From Streptomyces colonosanans (lineage in GTDB: Bacteria; Actinomycetota; Actinomycetes; Streptomycetales; Streptomycetaceae), in NCBI RefSeq assembly GCF_001866645.1, contig NZ_MLYP01000013.1, forward strand, positions 62,001 to 126,000: a DNA stretch of 64,000 nt. Reading direction: 5' to 3'. The notes below the pieces were generated by a model. It saw only the letters and a program-made list of their open reading frames with translations. It was not told the origin of the DNA and made no database searches. Both the position numbers and the translations under genes were made by a program. Shown in pieces: positions 1-7,662 of the stretch (the stretch's first letter is position 1; every line of letters starts with the position of its first letter).

Positions 1-30
1 GCCTTCCGGTGCGAGGTACGAAGTGATCAC

Positions 31-42
31 GTTATACGTAAC
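31..42. promoter_or_regulatory. Short AT-rich inverted repeat, possible operator
   Basis: GTTATACGTAAC is an inverted repeat (GTTA/TAAC) in a locally AT-rich stretch of very GC-rich DNA. Short palindromes of this kind are typical of TetR-type operators. The gene it would serve could be off the left edge or the acetyltransferase that starts about 115 bases downstream. The assignment is weak. Confidence 0.25.
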
Positions 43-158
43 ACGTAGCGTACGGCATCCCGTCAAGGGGGCCCGCAGGGGTCGTACCCCCGGCCACCCC
101 GGCGTCTACGGCGCGGCGCCCGCACGGCGCGGTCGGCGGTGCCATGCTCTGCGGCATG

Positions 159-596
159 GCACATGACTACGTGGGTGCGGCGCTGACCGTCGGCCACCGG
201 GACCCTGAGCTCAACGAACGTCTGTCCAAGGGGCTGGACGAAGTCAATTTCCCCGCCACCGGGACCACCGCCGCAGACGAGGGGACCCTGTCGGTGAAGG
301 TCGTCGACGACACCGGCGAACTCATCGGGGGGCTCTCCGCCTGGACCTGGGGCGGGCTGCTGGGCATCGAGATGCTCTGGGTGCGCGAGGAGAGCCGAAG
401 GGAAGGATGGGGAAGCCGACTCCTTCTCGCAGCCGAGGACGAGGCACGGCGGCGCGGCTGCGACCGCGCGTGCGTGTCGTCGTTCACGTTCCAGGCGCCG
501 GAGTTCTACCAGCGCCACGGATACATCGAGACCGGCAGGACGCCGGGCATCCCCGGCGGGGCGGAGGACGTCCATATGTACAAGGAACTGGCCTGA
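159..596 (+). CDS. GNAT family N-acetyltransferase
   Basis: A predicted GNAT-fold acetyltransferase of about 145 residues that would transfer an acetyl group from acetyl-CoA to an unknown amine. The acetyl-CoA loop is seen as the basic stretch RREGWGSRLL (the R/Q-x-x-G-x-G/A motif), followed by the helix LLAAEDEARRRGC and the C-terminal strand pattern FYQRHGYIETGR that is typical of the family. The start is uncertain: ATG codons at 144 and 159 are in frame and neither has a clear ribosome site. I chose 159 because MAHDYV is closer to family N-termini. The substrate cannot be told from the sequence. Confidence 0.8.
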   Translation, partial: AHDYVGAALTVGHRDPELNERLSKGLDEVNFPATGTTAADEGTLSVKVVDDTGELIGGLSAWTWGGLLGIEMLWVREESRREGWGSRLLLAAEDEARRRGCDRACVSSFTFQAPEFYQRHGYIETGRTPGIPGGAEDVHMYKELA

Positions 597-617
597 CCGC
601 TTCCGCCTGACAGGAGA

Positions 618-632
618 CCTTGCCGGGCAAGG
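618..632 (+). terminator. Small hairpin between convergent genes
   Basis: CCTTGCCGGGCAAGG is a perfect palindrome just past the stop of the acetyltransferase and before the end of the convergent M56 gene. It has no T-tract, as is usual for terminators in this GC range, and the stem is short. Confidence 0.35.
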
Positions 633-680
633 GGCGGGACCCCGCACTCGCGCCGGCGGCCGTTCGGTGCCCGGCGCGCC

Positions 681-1610
681 TCAGCGTCCTTCTTCGCCCT
701 GGGCGATCTCGACCTCGTGGTGAAAGCCGATGACTCCGGTCGCCGAGGTGCAGACGGAGACGGTCGCGCAGGCGACGAGAAGGCCGGCGATCCAGGGGGC
801 GGCCCGGTGCGGCGGGCGGGGGGCCGCCAGCAGCGCGGCGACCCGCTGCGGCACGGGGCCCGTGGTCGCGGCGGCCGCGAAGGACGGCCGCTCCCCGTGG
901 GCCGCCCGGGCGGCGAGCGCGGCGCGGCCGATCGCCCGGGCGGTCAGCCGGCGGTCGCCGACCGCCGCGGCGGCGGCCTCGTCGGCCGCGCGCTCGACCG
1001 CGAACCGGATGACCTCACCCACGGGCCGCAGCCCGGGGTGGCACAGCGCGGCGAGTTCGGCGAACGCGAGGAAGTAGTGATGTCCGCCCGCGTTATGGGC
1101 CCGCTCGTGGGCGAAGAGCGCCTCGCGTTCGTCCGGGCCGAGGCTGCGCAGCATGCCGGTGGTGACGACGATGCGGTGCGGTCGCCCGGGGAGGGCGTAC
1201 GCGTCGGGGCGCGGGGAGTCGATGACGCAGAGGTCGCCCGCGGTGGCCCGGCACCCCGCCTCGGCGGTCGCGACATGGAAGGCCCGGGCCTGGCGCGTCG
1301 CGGTACGGATCACGGTCCACAGGCACACGGCGAGCGCGCCGACGGAGAACGCCGCCGCGGGCACGACGAACAGGTCCGACGCGGTGCGCAGCGGGTACAC
1401 CAGCTTGCCGAGCGCCGCAAAGAGGGGCAGCTTGAGCAGCCCGGTGAGGACGAAAGCCCCCAGGGCGGTCAGGGAGCAGCACGCGACCACAAGCGTGGAG
1501 CAGGTCACCACCCACAGCGCGGTCGCGGGCGCGAGCCGTTCGAGAGCGCGCCGGGCGAGCGCGGGCATCGCGAACGGCAGCACCAGGGGGACGATCAGCA
1601 GAAAGGTCAC
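681..1610 (-). CDS. M56 family membrane metallopeptidase (BlaR1-like sensor/protease)
   Basis: A 309-residue membrane protein with hydrophobic segments at about residues 1-22, 34-60 and 85-105, a zinc peptidase motif HERAH in LFAHERAHN, a downstream E in ERAADEAA, and a last hydrophobic segment near residue 275. This is the gluzincin core of M56/BlaR1 proteins, which cleave a partner BlaI-type repressor after sensing cell-wall stress or beta-lactam. The protein lacks the C-terminal penicillin-binding sensor domain of true BlaR1, so what it senses is unknown. Its start overlaps the stop of the blaI-like gene by four bases (ATGA), so the two are translationally coupled. Confidence 0.88.
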   Translation of the reverse strand: MTFLLIVPLVLPFAMPALARRALERLAPATALWVVTCSTLVVACCSLTALGAFVLTGLLKLPLFAALGKLVYPLRTASDLFVVPAAAFSVGALAVCLWTVIRTATRQARAFHVATAEAGCRATAGDLCVIDSPRPDAYALPGRPHRIVVTTGMLRSLGPDEREALFAHERAHNAGGHHYFLAFAELAALCHPGLRPVGEVIRFAVERAADEAAAAAVGDRRLTARAIGRAALAARAAHGERPSFAAAATTGPVPQRVAALLAAPRPPHRAAPWIAGLLVACATVSVCTSATGVIGFHHEVEIAQGEEGR

Positions 1611-1978
1611 TGCTCACCGGATTCCAGCAGATCCCGCAGGACGCGCTCGTCATCCTCGCTCAGCTGGGCGACGAAGCGCGCCAGCACGGTGTGCCGGTCG
1701 CTGCCCCGGTCCAGTTCGGTGTGCATACGCCGGGCGGTGAGCCCGTGGGTGTCCTGGACGGGGAAGTAGGCGTACCCGCGGCCCTGGCGCCTGCGGTCGA
1801 CGACGCCCTTGTCGTACAACCGGGACAGGATCGTCGTCACCGTCGTACGGGCGAGGCCGGCTCCGAGGCTCAGCTGTACCTGGCCGGGGGTCTGAGGGGC
1901 GTCCGCGGCCCAGAGCGCGGCCATGACACTGGCTTCCAGTTCGCCCGCCGGTCGCCGCTCGTCCTTCACTTCGGTCAT
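1607..1978 (-). CDS. BlaI/MecI/CopY family transcriptional repressor
   Basis: A 123-residue winged-helix repressor. The recognition helix region reads LARTTVTTILSRLYDKGVV, and the wing RRRQGRGYAYFPV matches the BlaI family. The C-terminal helices (about 75-120) would carry the dimer interface and the site cut by the partner M56 protease. The ribosome site GAGGAAGG lies just before the ATG. A 33-bp palindrome 26 bases upstream of the start is the evident operator, shared with the divergent PAP2 gene, which suggests autoregulation plus control of that phosphatase. Confidence 0.92.
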   Translation of the reverse strand: MTEVKDERRPAGELEASVMAALWAADAPQTPGQVQLSLGAGLARTTVTTILSRLYDKGVVDRRRQGRGYAYFPVQDTHGLTARRMHTELDRGSDRHTVLARFVAQLSEDDERVLRDLLESGEQ

Positions 1979-2003
1979 GGAACCTTCCTCACCCGGCCAT
2001 CAT

Positions 2004-2036
2004 CTACATTCCTGTAGACGGTCTACAGGATTGTAG
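2004..2036. promoter_or_regulatory. BlaI-type operator, 33-bp near-perfect palindrome
   Basis: The left arm CTACATTCCTGTAGAC is mirrored by the right arm GTCTACAGGATTGTAG around the G at 2020, with a single mismatched pair. It contains two overlapping TACA/TGTA dyads as in the known BlaI consensus (TACA-N-TGTA). It lies between the blaI-like gene on the minus strand and the PAP2 gene on the plus strand, so one dimer or dimer pair could control both directions. Confidence 0.88.
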
Positions 2037-2076
2037 TCTTCGTGAGGCCGGTCGAAAGCCGGCCCGCCTGTCCATT

Positions 2077-2835
2077 ATGAAAGGGGCCACGACCCATGGA
2101 CGCAGGTTCGCGCACCGCACCGCTTCGCGCGGCCGCCGCCCCGCAGGCGCTGTCGTGAAGCGGGAGGACGTCACCGACCTCGCCGGTTCCACGGCCGTGG
2201 GCGCCCTGGTCGCGTTCGTGCTGCTGGCCCTGACGGTGACGGGGCACAACGGCGCTCCGCTGTTCGGCGACCAGGACCTGCTGGACTGGTCGGTCGCCCA
2301 CCGCCCGTCCGCCGCGGTCGCGGTGGCCCGGGCGGTGACGTACACGGGTACGGGGTTCATCCCTTATCTGCTCGTTGTCCTGGCGGGTCTCCTCGCGGGG
2401 CGTACGGTGCGGCGGCGCGCTCTCGCCGCCGCTGCCGCGGTCGCCTGCCTGGCCGCGGGCCAGGCCGTGCGGTACGGCGTGATGTCGCTGGCGGCGCGCC
2501 CGCGGCCGGAGACGCAGGACTGGGTCACCCACGCGTCGGGCTGGTCGTTCCCCTCGGGGCATACGACGACTGCCGCGATCACCGCCGGGCTGCTGGCCCT
2601 CGCGATCTGGGGCCGGGCCTCGCGGGGCAGAGGCGCGTTCGTAGCAGTCGTCCTCGCCTGGGGTGTCCTGGTCGGACTCACCCGCGTGTATCTGGGCGTC
2701 CACTGGTTCTCCGACGTCCTGGGCGGCTGGCTGTTCGCCCTGTGCTGGCTGAGCCTGTGCGTCTACGTCGCCGCCCGGCTGGCCCCGCGTACGCACGCCG
2801 CCCCGGCGGAGCCCGCCTCCACGCCGACGTCCTGA
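2077..2835 (+). CDS. PAP2 superfamily membrane phosphatase
   Basis: An integral membrane lipid phosphatase of up to 252 residues. The three PAP2 catalytic motifs are present: RYGVMSLAARPRP (residues 132-144, a variant of K-x6-RP with R for K), PSGH at 159-162, and R-x5-H-x3-D in TRVYLGVHWFSD (R203, H209, D213). Five or six hydrophobic segments surround them. Such enzymes dephosphorylate undecaprenyl pyrophosphate or phosphatidate outside the membrane. Control by the adjacent BlaI-type operator fits a role in cell-wall lipid recycling under stress, which is an inference. No ribosome site precedes the ATG; an internal GTG at residue 27 is an alternative start. Confidence 0.88.
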   Translation: MKGATTHGRRFAHRTASRGRRPAGAVVKREDVTDLAGSTAVGALVAFVLLALTVTGHNGAPLFGDQDLLDWSVAHRPSAAVAVARAVTYTGTGFIPYLLVVLAGLLAGRTVRRRALAAAAAVACLAAGQAVRYGVMSLAARPRPETQDWVTHASGWSFPSGHTTTAAITAGLLALAIWGRASRGRGAFVAVVLAWGVLVGLTRVYLGVHWFSDVLGGWLFALCWLSLCVYVAARLAPRTHAAPAEPASTPTS

Positions 2836-2903
2836 ACTGCCGCCGGGAACAACTTCGTTCCCCAGGCACGACATACGCTTCGGGGGCCCGATAGGTTCGC
2901 GCC

Positions 2904-3368
2904 GTGGGGAATGACGACGGGACGAAGATCCGACTCGCGGCTGCGGCGGACGCGACGGTGATCGCGCACATCCATATGACCTCTCGCGCCGCGGCGATGC
3001 CCTACCTGCCTCCGCAGAGACGCGATCACGAACAGGTCACCCGATGGGTAGAGGATGTCCTCCTCACGACGTGCCGCGTGTGGGTGGCAGAGCGTGAGGG
3101 GGAAATCCTCGGCTACGCCGCCCTCGAGGGCGACATGCTCGAACACCTCTACCTGCGGCCGGATGTCCGCCGCCAGGGCATCGGCACGCTGCTGCTCGAC
3201 GCGATCAGGCAGCACAGCCCGGACGGGCTGTCACTGCACGTCTTTCAGCAGAACACCGATGCCCGCGCGTTCTACGAACACCACGGCTTCCATGTCCTCG
3301 ACACCAGCGACGGCCGCACGAACATGGAGAATCTGCCCGACATGACCCTGCGGTGGATCAGGCAGTGA
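2904..3368 (+). CDS. GNAT family N-acetyltransferase
   Basis: A 154-residue predicted acetyltransferase starting at GTG. The acetyl-CoA binding motif is RRQGIGTLLLDAI (about residues 90-102), preceded by the strand LEHLYLRPDV and followed by LHVFQQNTDARAFYEHHGF, the usual C-terminal GNAT pattern. The N-terminal segment IRLAAAADATVIAHIHMTSRAAAMPYLP resembles acetyltransferases acting on small amines or antibiotics, but the substrate cannot be assigned. It stands alone and converges with the aldo/keto reductase, whose stop is only 15 bases away. Confidence 0.85.
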   Translation: MGNDDGTKIRLAAAADATVIAHIHMTSRAAAMPYLPPQRRDHEQVTRWVEDVLLTTCRVWVAEREGEILGYAALEGDMLEHLYLRPDVRRQGIGTLLLDAIRQHSPDGLSLHVFQQNTDARAFYEHHGFHVLDTSDGRTNMENLPDMTLRWIRQ

Positions 3369-3383
3369 TCGGGGCCGGCGGGC

Positions 3384-4295
3384 TCACTCCCTTTGCCGGT
3401 GCAGCGCGTCGAGGCGCGCCATGTCGTCGTCGGTGAGCCGCAGCGCGCCCGCGGCCACGTTCTCCGCGAGATGGTCCGGGTTGCCGGTGCCCGGGATGGC
3501 CAGGACGTGGGGGCCCTGCCGGAGCGTCCAGGCCAGCCGGACCTGGGCGGGCGTGGCATCGTGCGCCCGCGCGACGGCGCGGACGACCTCGTCGCCTCCG
3601 TCGCCGACCGGGCCCTGTGGACCGCTCTCCCCGGCGATCGCGAAGAACGGCACGAACGCGATCCCCTGTTCGCCGCAGATCCGCAGGAGTTCGTCCGTGG
3701 CCGGATCGGGCCGGTGGAGCCCGTACTCGTTCTGTACGCACACCACCGGCGCGATGGCCTGCGCCTCGGCGAGGTGGCGGGGCTCGACGTTCGAGATGCC
3801 AAGGTGCCGGATCAGCCCAGCGTCGCGCAGGTCGGCCAGCGCGCCGAAGTGTTCGGCGATCGAGTCGTACGTCCGCATCCGGCGGAGGTTGACCGCATCC
3901 AGGTGGTCACGGCCGAGTTGACGCAGGTTCTCCTCGACATGACCGCGCAGTTCGTCGGGCCGAGCCGCGGTGCCCCACTCTCCCGAGTACTCGCGGTGCG
4001 GACCGACCTTGGTGACGATGACCAGGTCGTCCGGGTACGGCGCGAGCGCACGGTTGATCAGCTCGTTGGCGGAGCGCAGGGAAGAGAAGTAGAAGGCGGC
4101 CGTGTCGATGTGGTTGACGCCGAGTTCGACCGCCTTCCGCAGCACGGCGAGGGACCGCGCGCGGTCGCTCGGCGTGCCGAGGTGGAAGGCGGCGCTGCCC
4201 GTCAGCCGCATCGCGCCGAAGCCGATGCGGCCGACGGGCAGGTCTCCGAGCTTCCAGATGCCCGCCGCGTCGGCGGTGATCGTCTGCGAGTTCAT
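3384..4295 (-). CDS. Aldo/keto reductase family oxidoreductase
   Basis: A 303-residue TIM-barrel NADPH-dependent oxidoreductase. The catalytic D and Y are seen in NHIDTAAFYF, and K in VIVTKVG. The position that holds catalytic H in most aldo/keto reductases reads DAVNLRRM, with R in its place, as in the pyridoxal reductase-like subgroup. The C-terminal cofactor region VLAIPGTGNPDHLAENV is well kept. The frame stays open upstream, but the ATG at 4295 starting MNSQTITADAAG gives the standard N-terminus. Substrate unknown. Confidence 0.88.
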   Translation of the reverse strand: MNSQTITADAAGIWKLGDLPVGRIGFGAMRLTGSAAFHLGTPSDRARSLAVLRKAVELGVNHIDTAAFYFSSLRSANELINRALAPYPDDLVIVTKVGPHREYSGEWGTAARPDELRGHVEENLRQLGRDHLDAVNLRRMRTYDSIAEHFGALADLRDAGLIRHLGISNVEPRHLAEAQAIAPVVCVQNEYGLHRPDPATDELLRICGEQGIAFVPFFAIAGESGPQGPVGDGGDEVVRAVARAHDATPAQVRLAWTLRQGPHVLAIPGTGNPDHLAENVAAGALRLTDDDMARLDALHRQRE

Positions 4296-4470
4296 CCGGG
4301 GATTATGCGCAGACCGCACGGAGGGGCATACGCTTCGCGGGAACCGGTCGGGCGTGCCCCGGCTCCACGCCGCGTCAGCGCACCGCCGTAGGCACCACCG
4401 CCCGGCCGACGCGCGCCTCGTGGACCCGGCGGGCCGGCGCGGAGGTCGGCCCGCCACTCGTTCCTATGGC

Positions 4471-5916
4471 TCAACTCACGTTGAGAGCCGTGTCGTCGAT
4501 GACGAACGACGTCTGGAGCTTGGCGCCCTCGGTGCCGGTGAACTTGATCGAGACGGTCTGCCCGGCGTAGTTGCCGAGGTTGAAGCTGCGCTGGGTGTAT
4601 CCGGAGGCCGCGTTGAGGTTGGAGTAGGTCGCCAGGGTGCCGAGGACCGTGCCGGAAGGGTTGAGGACCTGCACGCTGAGCGTGTCGTACGCCGTACTGG
4701 TCGTGGTCTCCGCGGTGTCGATGTGGAGGTAGAAGCTCAGGGTCGCGGCGCAGCCCGAGGGGATGGTCACCGTCTGGGAGAGGGTGTTGGTTGTGGCGGA
4801 GCCGTAGCCGTCGAGCCATGCGTAGTACGAGCCGGAACGGGCTGACTCCCCGGTCGAGTTGGTGATGACGCCGCTACTGGCGCTCCAGGTGGTGTTGCCG
4901 GACTCGAAGCCGTTGTTGCCGAGGAGCTGTGCCGCGGTGCACGAGGTGGAGCCGCCTCCCCCGCTGCTGCCGCTCGCTCCGGCGAGCCATGCGGTGGCGT
5001 TGAGGGCGAGGGCGGCGTTGGTGGCTCCGGGGTCGTTCCAGCCGTCGTACAGCGTGTTGCCGCTCTGGCCGGTGCCGTCGTCGATGGGTGAGCTGTCGCC
5101 CCAGAAGGCGACGCGGCCGCTGCCGAAGGTGCTGGTGAGGAAGAAGGCGCCGGTGTTGCCGGAGTAGCCGGAGCGGTAGAGCAGGCCCTTGACGGAGGAG
5201 TTGTCGGAGGGCTTGAGCGTGGCGGTGGTGCCGTTGGCGATCAGGCTCTTGGTGACGGTGCCGAAGGATCCGTGCAGGACCGGGTCGGTGCTGTCGCTGA
5301 TGGCAGCGGGGTGATCGGAGCCGATGTTCAGCGCGTCGATGGAGAAGCCGAACGGGTCGGTGGAGTCGACGCTGTTGTTGGACATCAGATCGTTGAGGAT
5401 CTTGACCGCGTCATAGCCGTCGTTGTTGCGGTCGGCGCCGGTGTGGTCGGAGATCATGAAGAGCCCGCCACCGTTCTTGACGAACGTCATGATGGCGGTC
5501 TTCTCGGCTGTGGTGAACGGCGTGTTGGGTTCGGGCAGGACGAGCGTGTCGAACTTCGACAGGTCGGTCGAGGACGATCCGCCGTAGGAGAGGCTGGAGC
5601 CCGAAGGCAGCGTCTTCAGACTGTAGTTGCCCGTCTTCTGCAGGGCGACGCCCCACGAGGAGAGCGCTCCGGTCCAGTCCTTCTCGACGGACGGGGAGGC
5701 GTTCTCTCCGAGCGGGTCGGGCTGGCTGGTGGAGATGATCCAGTCGGCGTTTCCCGCGGTCTCCGCGTGTGCGTTGTCGAACAGGACGCGGTGTGGGGTG
5801 GCCGCGTGGGCCGGTGTGGCCGCCGTGGTCATCTGGACGGCGGCGCCCGTGGTGAGCAGGCCGAACACGGCGAGGGCCGTGGTGAGTCTGCGGGGGGACC
5901 TGGTGCGTGCGAGCAT
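4471..5916 (-). CDS. Secreted two-domain protein: IFT52/GIFT-like domain plus C-terminal carbohydrate-binding-like module
   Basis: A 481-residue exported protein. A signal peptide covers residues 1-38 (basic SPRR, hydrophobic core, AHA cleavage site). Residues 40-310 resemble the IFT52/GIFT-like, Rossmann-type fold seen in secreted bacterial proteins (VLFDNAHAETAG, FDTLVLPEPN, GGGLFMISDHTGADRNNDG, VAFWGDSSPIDDG). A glycine-serine linker (SGSSGGGGS) leads to a C-terminal beta-sandwich of about 150 residues (NNGFESGNTTWSA to TSFVIDDTALNVS) like the ligand-binding modules on Streptomyces extracellular hydrolases. No glycosidase or protease catalytic motif is evident, so the activity is unknown. 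A good ribosome site (GGAGG) sits 8 bases before the ATG. Confidence 0.75.
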   Translation of the reverse strand: MLARTRSPRRLTTALAVFGLLTTGAAVQMTTAATPAHAATPHRVLFDNAHAETAGNADWIISTSQPDPLGENASPSVEKDWTGALSSWGVALQKTGNYSLKTLPSGSSLSYGGSSSTDLSKFDTLVLPEPNTPFTTAEKTAIMTFVKNGGGLFMISDHTGADRNNDGYDAVKILNDLMSNNSVDSTDPFGFSIDALNIGSDHPAAISDSTDPVLHGSFGTVTKSLIANGTTATLKPSDNSSVKGLLYRSGYSGNTGAFFLTSTFGSGRVAFWGDSSPIDDGTGQSGNTLYDGWNDPGATNAALALNATAWLAGASGSSGGGGSTSCTAAQLLGNNGFESGNTTWSASSGVITNSTGESARSGSYYAWLDGYGSATTNTLSQTVTIPSGCAATLSFYLHIDTAETTTSTAYDTLSVQVLNPSGTVLGTLATYSNLNAASGYTQRSFNLGNYAGQTVSIKFTGTEGAKLQTSFVIDDTALNVS

Positions 5917-6262
5917 CCGGCGGACCTCCGTGAGGGGGTGGGGGGAAGGAACGGTGCGGGTGCCGAGTCTTCGCGCAGAGAACCACCCACTCGGTCTGCG
6001 CGCGTAGACATCTCTTCATATGCTGCCCGGATGACGGGTTTTTGAACGGTACATGGCAAAAGTGGGTGCGAACAGGAGAACCTCCCGTCACCAGGCCGAG
6101 GATTGACCCGACGTTGACCGGCGGTTGAAGAAGTGGAATGGATTGTTCGGCATGGTGACGCCCTTCGGCACGGCGCCGACGGCCCGCCCGTGGCGACGCC
6201 TGTGGCCTGAGGGGTCGTACCCTGCACCCTTGAGATCATGTCGCGAGAAGGGCGGCCACTTC
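5917..6262. other. Intergenic region between divergent genes
   Basis: This 346-base divergent spacer must hold the promoters for the secreted protein (minus) and the deaminase (plus). It has a locally AT-rich patch around 6010-6060. No open frame here has convincing coding character, and I see no clear operator or repeat. Confidence 0.4.
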
Positions 6263-6754
6263 ATGGTGAAGGACCCCGAACTGCGGTATCTGCGCCGCTG
6301 CGTCGAGCTGGCGACCGAGGCACTGGAGGCCGGCGACGAGCCGTTCGGCTCGGTGCTGGTCGCGGCGGACGGCACGGTGCTGGCCGAGGATCACAATCGG
6401 GTGGCCTCCGGCGACCGCACCCGCCACCCCGAGTTCGAACTGGCCCGCTGGTCCGCCGCGCACCTGACACCCGAGGAGCGCGCGGCAGCGACCGTCTACA
6501 CCTCCGGCGAGCACTGCCCCATGTGCGCGGCCGCCCACGCCTGGGTGGGCCTGGGCCGCATCGTTTACATCGCCTCGTCGGAACAACTCGCCTCATGGCT
6601 TCAGGAGTTGCAGATTCCCGAGCCTCCTGTACGGACGCTCCCCGTGAACGAGGTCGCGCCCGGTGTGGCGGTCGAGGGTCCAATTCCGGAACTGGCGGCG
6701 GAGGTACACGAGCTGCACCGGCGCTTCCACCGCCGCAACGGCGAGGTGAACTAG
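6263..6754 (+). CDS. Nucleoside/cytidine deaminase family protein
   Basis: A 163-residue zinc-dependent deaminase of the CMP/guanine deaminase-like fold. Zinc and catalytic residues are seen in HPEFE (H and the proton-shuttle E) and in HCPMCAAAH (the P-C-x-x-C pair). Family members deaminate guanine, cytosine or related bases; this branch has HPE rather than HAE and its substrate is unproven. The start ATG follows a GAGAAGGGCGG ribosome region. The stop TAG at 6752-6754 lies inside the CTAG that borders the MITE-like element, so the natural 3' end may have been altered by the insertion. Confidence 0.85.
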   Translation: MVKDPELRYLRRCVELATEALEAGDEPFGSVLVAADGTVLAEDHNRVASGDRTRHPEFELARWSAAHLTPEERAAATVYTSGEHCPMCAAAHAWVGLGRIVYIASSEQLASWLQELQIPEPPVRTLPVNEVAPGVAVEGPIPELAAEVHELHRRFHRRNGEVN

Positions 6755-7049
6755 TGCCGCGGCAGGCAACGTTTGCCCGTTGAGGAGCGGCGTCGTGGGG
6801 GCACCTCCCGCTCTGGAGGTCCCCCCCGCTCAAGCGGAGCCGAGAGTGGGAGAGAAGCCGAGGGTGGGGGAGCGTGCTCCGGGGGTCCCCCTGCTCGAAG
6901 AGCTCGAGGAAGTGCCGGACGGAAGCCCTCGTACTGGACGTACTTGGGCTTTCGTCTGGCGCGGCGAGTGGGGGTACCCCCTGCTCGAAGAGCTTGGGGG
7001 AGCGTGCCGGGCGTCGCGACGGGGCGAACGTTGCCTGCCGCGGCACTAG
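6751..7049. mobile_element. MITE-like element with ~30-bp terminal inverted repeats
   Basis: The left end CTAGTGCCGCGGCAGGCAAC (continuing to 6780) is repeated in inverse at 7019-7049; about 28 of 30 positions match. Both ends begin with CTAG, so either CTAG (as for IS5-type transposition) or TA (as for IS630-type) could be the target duplication. The 299-bp interior has no transposase. It holds degenerate G/C-run repeats, including two copies of CCCCCTGCTCGAAGAGCT near 6891 and 6974. This is the layout of a non-autonomous miniature transposable element. The family assignment is inference. Confidence 0.8.
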
Positions 7050-7060
7050 CGTGGCTGGAC

Positions 7061-7594
7061 ATGACCGACGAACACGTGACGCTGCGCCCCGCAACCGAGG
7101 ACGACCTCTCAGTCTTGGACCGTTTCCTGACAGACCGTGAGGTGGCTTCGGGCTTCCAATGGTTCGGCTGGTGGGACCTCGGGCGCTGGCGGCGCGAGTG
7201 GGCGGAGAACGGGCTGCTCGGCGATGACCGAGGCACCCTCATGGTGGTGCGAGACGACGAGGTGCTGGGCTTCGTCGGTTTCCGGAAGGTCTGGGCGTCC
7301 CGTTTCTCCTTCCACTGGAACATGGGCATCGCTCTGCTGCCCGAGGCCCGTGGCAAGGGCGTGGGCACCGAGGCCCAACGGCAGTTGGTGCGCTACCTCT
7401 TCGCACACACCGTCGCCAAGCGCGTAGAGGCGGACACCGAGGTCGAGAACATCGCGGAGCAACGCTCCCTGGAGAAGGCCGGGTTCAGCCGGGAGGGGAT
7501 CATGCGCAGCGTCGTGTTCCGTGACGGGCGATGGCGGGACGGGGTGCGGTACAGCATTCTGCGGGGCGAGGCAGCCGACGCGGCCCGGCGCTGA
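7061..7594 (+). CDS. GNAT family N-acetyltransferase (RimJ/RimL type)
   Basis: A 177-residue acetyltransferase. The acetyl-CoA motif is EARGKGVGTEAQRQLVRYLF, followed by RVEADTEVENIAEQRSLEKAG, the RimJ/RimL-type pattern in which N-x-x-S-x-x-x-x-E-K-x-G ends the fold. The ATG at 7061 is 12 bases after the MITE-like element. The frame stays open upstream through that element, but the family N-terminus (VTLRPATEDDLSVL) starts here. No ribosome site is obvious, so the native 5' region may have been replaced by the insertion. Confidence 0.85.
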   Translation: MTDEHVTLRPATEDDLSVLDRFLTDREVASGFQWFGWWDLGRWRREWAENGLLGDDRGTLMVVRDDEVLGFVGFRKVWASRFSFHWNMGIALLPEARGKGVGTEAQRQLVRYLFAHTVAKRVEADTEVENIAEQRSLEKAGFSREGIMRSVVFRDGRWRDGVRYSILRGEAADAARR

Positions 7595-7662
7595 CGTCGG
7601 CGCCGGGGGCCCTGTCGGCCGTTCGTCCGCAAGGCCCCCTCGGCGCACTCGGCGTATTCGGC

